A stretch of DNA of 13,774 nt. Origin: Desulfobacteraceae bacterium (GTDB lineage: Bacteria > Desulfobacterota > Desulfobacteria > Desulfobacterales > Desulfosalsimonadaceae). The stretch lies in contig JAGGYV010000252.1 of NCBI GenBank assembly GCA_021162325.1, positions 1-13,774 of the forward strand. The letters run 5' to 3'. The notes beneath the pieces are model-generated. The model was not told the DNA's origin. It saw nothing but the letters and a program-made list of their open reading frames with translations, and searched no databases. The translations under genes were made by a program, and so were the position numbers. Shown here piece after piece: positions 12,076 through 13,774 of this stretch; the first letter of the stretch is position 1, and each line of letters starts with the position of its first letter.

Positions 12076-12354
12076 ATGATTAAAAACTTCAAGCACAAGG
12101 GGCTGAAGAAACTTTACGAGACGGGAAGCAAGCAAGGCGTTAAGCCGGAACATGCTGCCCGGCTGCGTTTGATATTGGCAAGGCTTGATGCCTGTTCCGC
12201 CGTCGAGGATATGAACCTTCCCGGTCTTGGGCTGCATTCGTTGAAAGGTTCATTAAAAAGCTTTTGGAGCGTGTCTGTATCCGGCAACTGGCGGGTTATT
12301 TTTCGGTTTGATAACGGCCATGCCACAGACGTAGATTATTTGGATTACCATTAA
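12076..12354 (+). CDS. higB: HigB toxin, RelE-superfamily mRNA interferase
   Basis: A 92-aa RelE/HigB-type endoribonuclease that cuts mRNA on the ribosome; toxic unless bound by HigA. The match spans the full family: MIKNFKHKGLKKLYETGS at the start, LHSLKGSLKSFWSVSVSGNW in the middle (Trp64 and Trp72), and a C-terminus of RVIFRFDNGHATDVDYLDYH with the usual DYxDYH end carrying active-site residues. The only plausible start is ATG 12076; an upstream ATG at 12071 hits a stop at once. No Shine-Dalgarno is present and the promoter fires at or next to the start codon. Toxin before antitoxin, with the antitoxin 11 bp downstream, is the characteristic higBA order. Appears intact. Confidence 0.95.
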   Translation: MIKNFKHKGLKKLYETGSKQGVKPEHAARLRLILARLDACSAVEDMNLPGLGLHSLKGSLKSFWSVSVSGNWRVIFRFDNGHATDVDYLDYH

Positions 12355-12365
12355 GGAGTAACATT

Positions 12366-12653
12366 ATGGTTATGCATAACCCACCACACCCCGGAGAAGC
12401 CGTTCGGGAGTTTTGTATAGAACCTTTAGGGTTGTCGGTCACTGAAGCGGCCAAGGGTTTAGGCGTGTCTCGTTCGTCGCTGTCTGAGTTATTAAATGGC
12501 CGCCGGGGAATATCGCCGGAGATGGCAATACGCTTGTCAATGGCGTTCGGTGGCAGCGCTGAAAGCTGGATCACGCAACAGGCGCAGTATGATCTTTGGC
12601 AGGCCATGCGAGGTGCAGACAGAATCAAGCGCCAGGTTCGCGCTTTTGCCTGA
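12366..12653 (+). CDS. higA: HigA antitoxin, XRE-type DNA-binding protein
   Basis: A 95-aa antitoxin that binds HigB and represses its own promoter. HigA signatures: NPPHPGEAVREFCIEPLGLS at 5-24, followed by the helix-turn-helix VTEAAKGLGVSRSSLSELLN (25-44), GRRGISPEMAIRLSMAFG (45-62) and the ESWITQQAQYDLWQA tail. Start ATG 12366 is preferred over ATG 12372 because AAGGAG (12353-12358), which overlaps the higB stop, is then 7 nt away. Unlike higB it has a strong ribosome-binding site, which would favour antitoxin synthesis. Downstream lie about 450 bp of repeat-rich non-coding DNA. Confidence 0.95.
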   Translation: MVMHNPPHPGEAVREFCIEPLGLSVTEAAKGLGVSRSSLSELLNGRRGISPEMAIRLSMAFGGSAESWITQQAQYDLWQAMRGADRIKRQVRAFA

Positions 12654-12836
12654 TGATTTTAACTTATGAGTTTCTAATTTGAAAAAATCGGGAGCAACTA
12701 CCCATTTAAGACCGATTGGACAAATTCCGCCGGTTTGGGCTTACAACCCCTTAAAACCGTTTTTTTAGCCTCAAAAAGGTGTGTTTAAACCATTCTGGAG
12801 GGGTTGGTTAGATGTCTATTTTGTTTTTTTTCAGAC

Positions 12837-12860
12837 AGTTAATTTGGTCCGACCAGAATT
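12837..12860. repeat. 24-bp direct repeat, copy 2
   Basis: Identical to 9442-9465 (agttaatttggtccgaccag followed by aatt), including the TGGTCCGACCA dyad at 12845-12855. The two copies bracket rhuM, the hypothetical gene, hepT-mntA and higBA. Confidence 0.75.
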
Positions 12861-12926
12861 TAGAGTTTTTTCATTCAGTGTTCGATGTTCGTCCTTTTAT
12901 TTCCTCCCACCTTCCTCTATTCTTTT

Positions 12927-13035
12927 TCACCATACACCGTAGGGTGGATTAGCGAAGCGTAATCCACCAATAATATATAGCTCCATTCCTTTTTCATTCG
13001 ATGTTCGATGTTGAACGTTCAATGTTCGATGTTCA
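12927..13035. repeat. TA-flanking composite repeat, copy C (most complete)
   Basis: Starts tcaccatacaccgtagggtg, then the perfect hairpin GGTGGATTA-gcgaagcg-TAATCCACC (12943-12968), then ccaataatatatagctccat, tcctttttcattcgatgttc and a palindromic TTGAACGTTCAA segment ending in gttcgatgttc. It ends about 33 bp before the hicA operator repeats. Confidence 0.85.
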
Positions 13036-13067
13036 TCTGTTCATTTGCCTCTTCTTTATCTAAAATG

Positions 13068-13105
13068 CACATTGATATTATGGTATCACATTGATACTAT
13101 AATGT
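13068..13105 (+). promoter_or_regulatory. hicAB promoter/operator: tandem 19-bp repeat
   Basis: CACATTGATATTATGGTAT (13068-13086) is followed immediately by CACATTGATACTATAATGT (13087-13105), 14 of 19 identical and head to tail. TTGATA (13072-13077), 17 nt and TACTAT (13095-13100) could form the promoter, placing the start at or beside the hicA ATG. The repeats cover the promoter, as expected for an autorepression site bound by HicB. Confidence 0.55.
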
Positions 13106-13106
13106 C

Positions 13107-13301
13107 ATGGCACGAAAATTCAAACAACTGATTAAAGATCTTGAAAATGCCGGTTTTATTAATCGAGGTGGCAAGGGTCGCCATCGCAATTTTATTCATC
13201 CCAAAGGAATCGTCATTACGGTTTCCGGTAAACTCGGGGATGACGCAAAACATTATCAAGAAAGAGAAGTTGAAATTAAAATAACGAGGTCGAAAAAATG
13301 A
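13107..13301 (+). CDS. hicA: HicA toxin, mRNA interferase
   Basis: A 64-aa HicA-family toxin with a double-stranded-RNA-binding-like fold that cleaves mRNA. Family features: KQLIKDLENAGFINRGGKGR (6-25) leading to His26, the catalytic histidine in the G.GSH context (the preceding serine is arginine here), then RNFIHPKG and the TVSGKLGDDAKHY segment. The start at ATG 13107 has no Shine-Dalgarno, and the predicted transcription start falls at the ATG, so this is a second possible leaderless toxin. The stop overlaps the hicB ATG (13298-13301, ATGA), coupling antitoxin translation to it. Normal length and apparently intact. Confidence 0.93.
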   Translation: MARKFKQLIKDLENAGFINRGGKGRHRNFIHPKGIVITVSGKLGDDAKHYQEREVEIKITRSKK

Positions 13302-13675
13302 ATAAAAAAGACCATTTTTTAAAAATTGTTGAATGGTCGGAAGAGGATCAATGCTATGTTGGTTCAATTCCTGGCTGGATTGGTAAATGTTGTCATGGTG
13401 ACGATGAAGAAAAAGTTTATCATAAATTATGTCAAATCCTTGAAGAATGGATTGATATTTATCAAGAAGATCATATCCCTTTACCTTCAAGTATTGCCGC
13501 AAAGAATTTTTCTGGAAAATTTCAATTACGAATTGATAGTGACTTGCATAAAGCACTTACTATTCGGGCAATGCAAGCAAATGAAAGTTTAAATAATTTT
13601 TGTGGAAAAATATTAAAAAAAATAATTTTACAATCTGATGTATCACGGACTGACAATCGCATTAAGAGAGACTAA
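13298..13675 (+). CDS. hicB: HicB antitoxin with RHH DNA-binding domain
   Basis: A 125-aa antitoxin with the two-domain HicB plan. Residues about 8-53 (KIVEWSEEDQCYVGSIPGW, then CHGDDEEKVYHKLCQILEEW) form the partially degraded RNase H-like fold that covers HicA. Residues about 71-110 (FSGKFQLRIDSDLHKALTIR, AMQANESLNNFCGKILKK) form a ribbon-helix-helix DNA-binding domain for autorepression. The start overlaps the hicA stop by 4 bp. The tandem repeats at 13068-13105 are the likely operator. Appears complete. Confidence 0.93.
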   Translation: MNKKDHFLKIVEWSEEDQCYVGSIPGWIGKCCHGDDEEKVYHKLCQILEEWIDIYQEDHIPLPSSIAAKNFSGKFQLRIDSDLHKALTIRAMQANESLNNFCGKILKKIILQSDVSRTDNRIKRD

Positions 13676-13693
13676 AAAAAGTCAGCACTTTTT
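13676..13693 (+). terminator. Weak hairpin after hicB
   Basis: AAAAAGT (13676-13682) and ACTTTTT (13687-13693) pair around CAGC immediately after the hicB stop. The stem is AT-rich with its T run inside the stem, so termination would be weak. The last 80 bp of the window show no other feature. Confidence 0.4.
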
Positions 13694-13774
13694 GAGTATA
13701 GGGGCCTACCCATTAAAGGACGAGTCAAGTAAAAAACACCTATAAGCGCCGTTATATTTTGATTTCAATTAACC

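Larger units (their letters stand above)
12654..13067. other. Repeat-rich intergenic region between higBA and hicAB
   Basis: No gene is seen. From left to right it holds an imperfect inverted pair AACCCCT...AGGGGTT (about 12746-12805), the second copy of the 24-bp direct repeat (12837-12860), a short fragment of the cattcgatgttc repeat (about 12867-12893) and composite repeat copy C (12927-13035). It looks like an accumulation zone or former recombination junction. Confidence 0.6.

Noticed and set aside
10554..13035. CRISPR array or integron attC array
   Set aside because: Repeats are few, long and irregularly spaced with genes between. There are no regular spacers, no cas or integrase gene in the window, and no obvious attC core sites (RYYYAAC/GTTRRRY) arranged as in integrons.
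13086..13556. 156-codon minus-strand frame
   Set aside because: It lies entirely antisense to hicA and hicB, both convincing genes with coupled translation.

Overview
The window looks like chromosomal sequence from a Gram-negative, moderately AT-rich bacterium. A member of Desulfobacterota (Desulfobacterales-like) is my best guess, based on the intergenic repeat types (TCGTAAAAAGTC-ended elements, the cattcgatgttcgatgttc repeat, the tgtaggtcggg hairpin) and the toxin-antitoxin content. No marker gene settles the taxonomy.

Left end (1-1316): housekeeping genes. The start of purA (minus, TTG start, cut by the window edge) follows tadA (minus), which is divergent from a tRNA-Arg with anticodon ACG. 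TadA converts A34 of that tRNA to inosine, so the enzyme and its substrate are encoded back to back with closely spaced divergent promoters. A strong terminator ends the tRNA unit.

Middle (1594-8410): the most interesting part. After a small MerR-like regulator on the minus strand and an AT-rich intergenic region with dyad symmetries, five genes run on the plus strand: a second MerR-like DNA-binding protein, a small FtsL-like one-pass membrane protein, an FtsI-type class B penicillin-binding protein, an FtsW-type SEDS glycosyltransferase and a divergent FtsA-like protein. The order ftsL-ftsI-ftsW-ftsA is that of the canonical dcw cluster with every mur gene, ftsQ and ftsZ missing. I read it as a compact accessory divisome or septal peptidoglycan synthase module under its own regulator. 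The FtsI homologue has SSD in place of SxN, and the FtsA homologue has degenerate nucleotide-binding motifs. Every junction except the coupled ftsI/ftsW overlap carries a palindromic or mobile repeat, while the genes are intact.

Right end (8430-13774): an accessory island of toxin-antitoxin and related genes, rich in repeats. In order it holds a short inverted-repeat element that cuts a RhuM-like remnant, a pRiA4b ORF-3-like gene, a 3'-truncated rhuM, a hypothetical gene, hepT-mntA (minus), higBA (plus) and hicAB (plus). Copies of one repeat family lie before hepT, between mntA and higB, and before hicA. A perfect 24-bp direct repeat carrying a TGGTCCGACCA dyad touches the rhuM truncation point and recurs downstream of higA.
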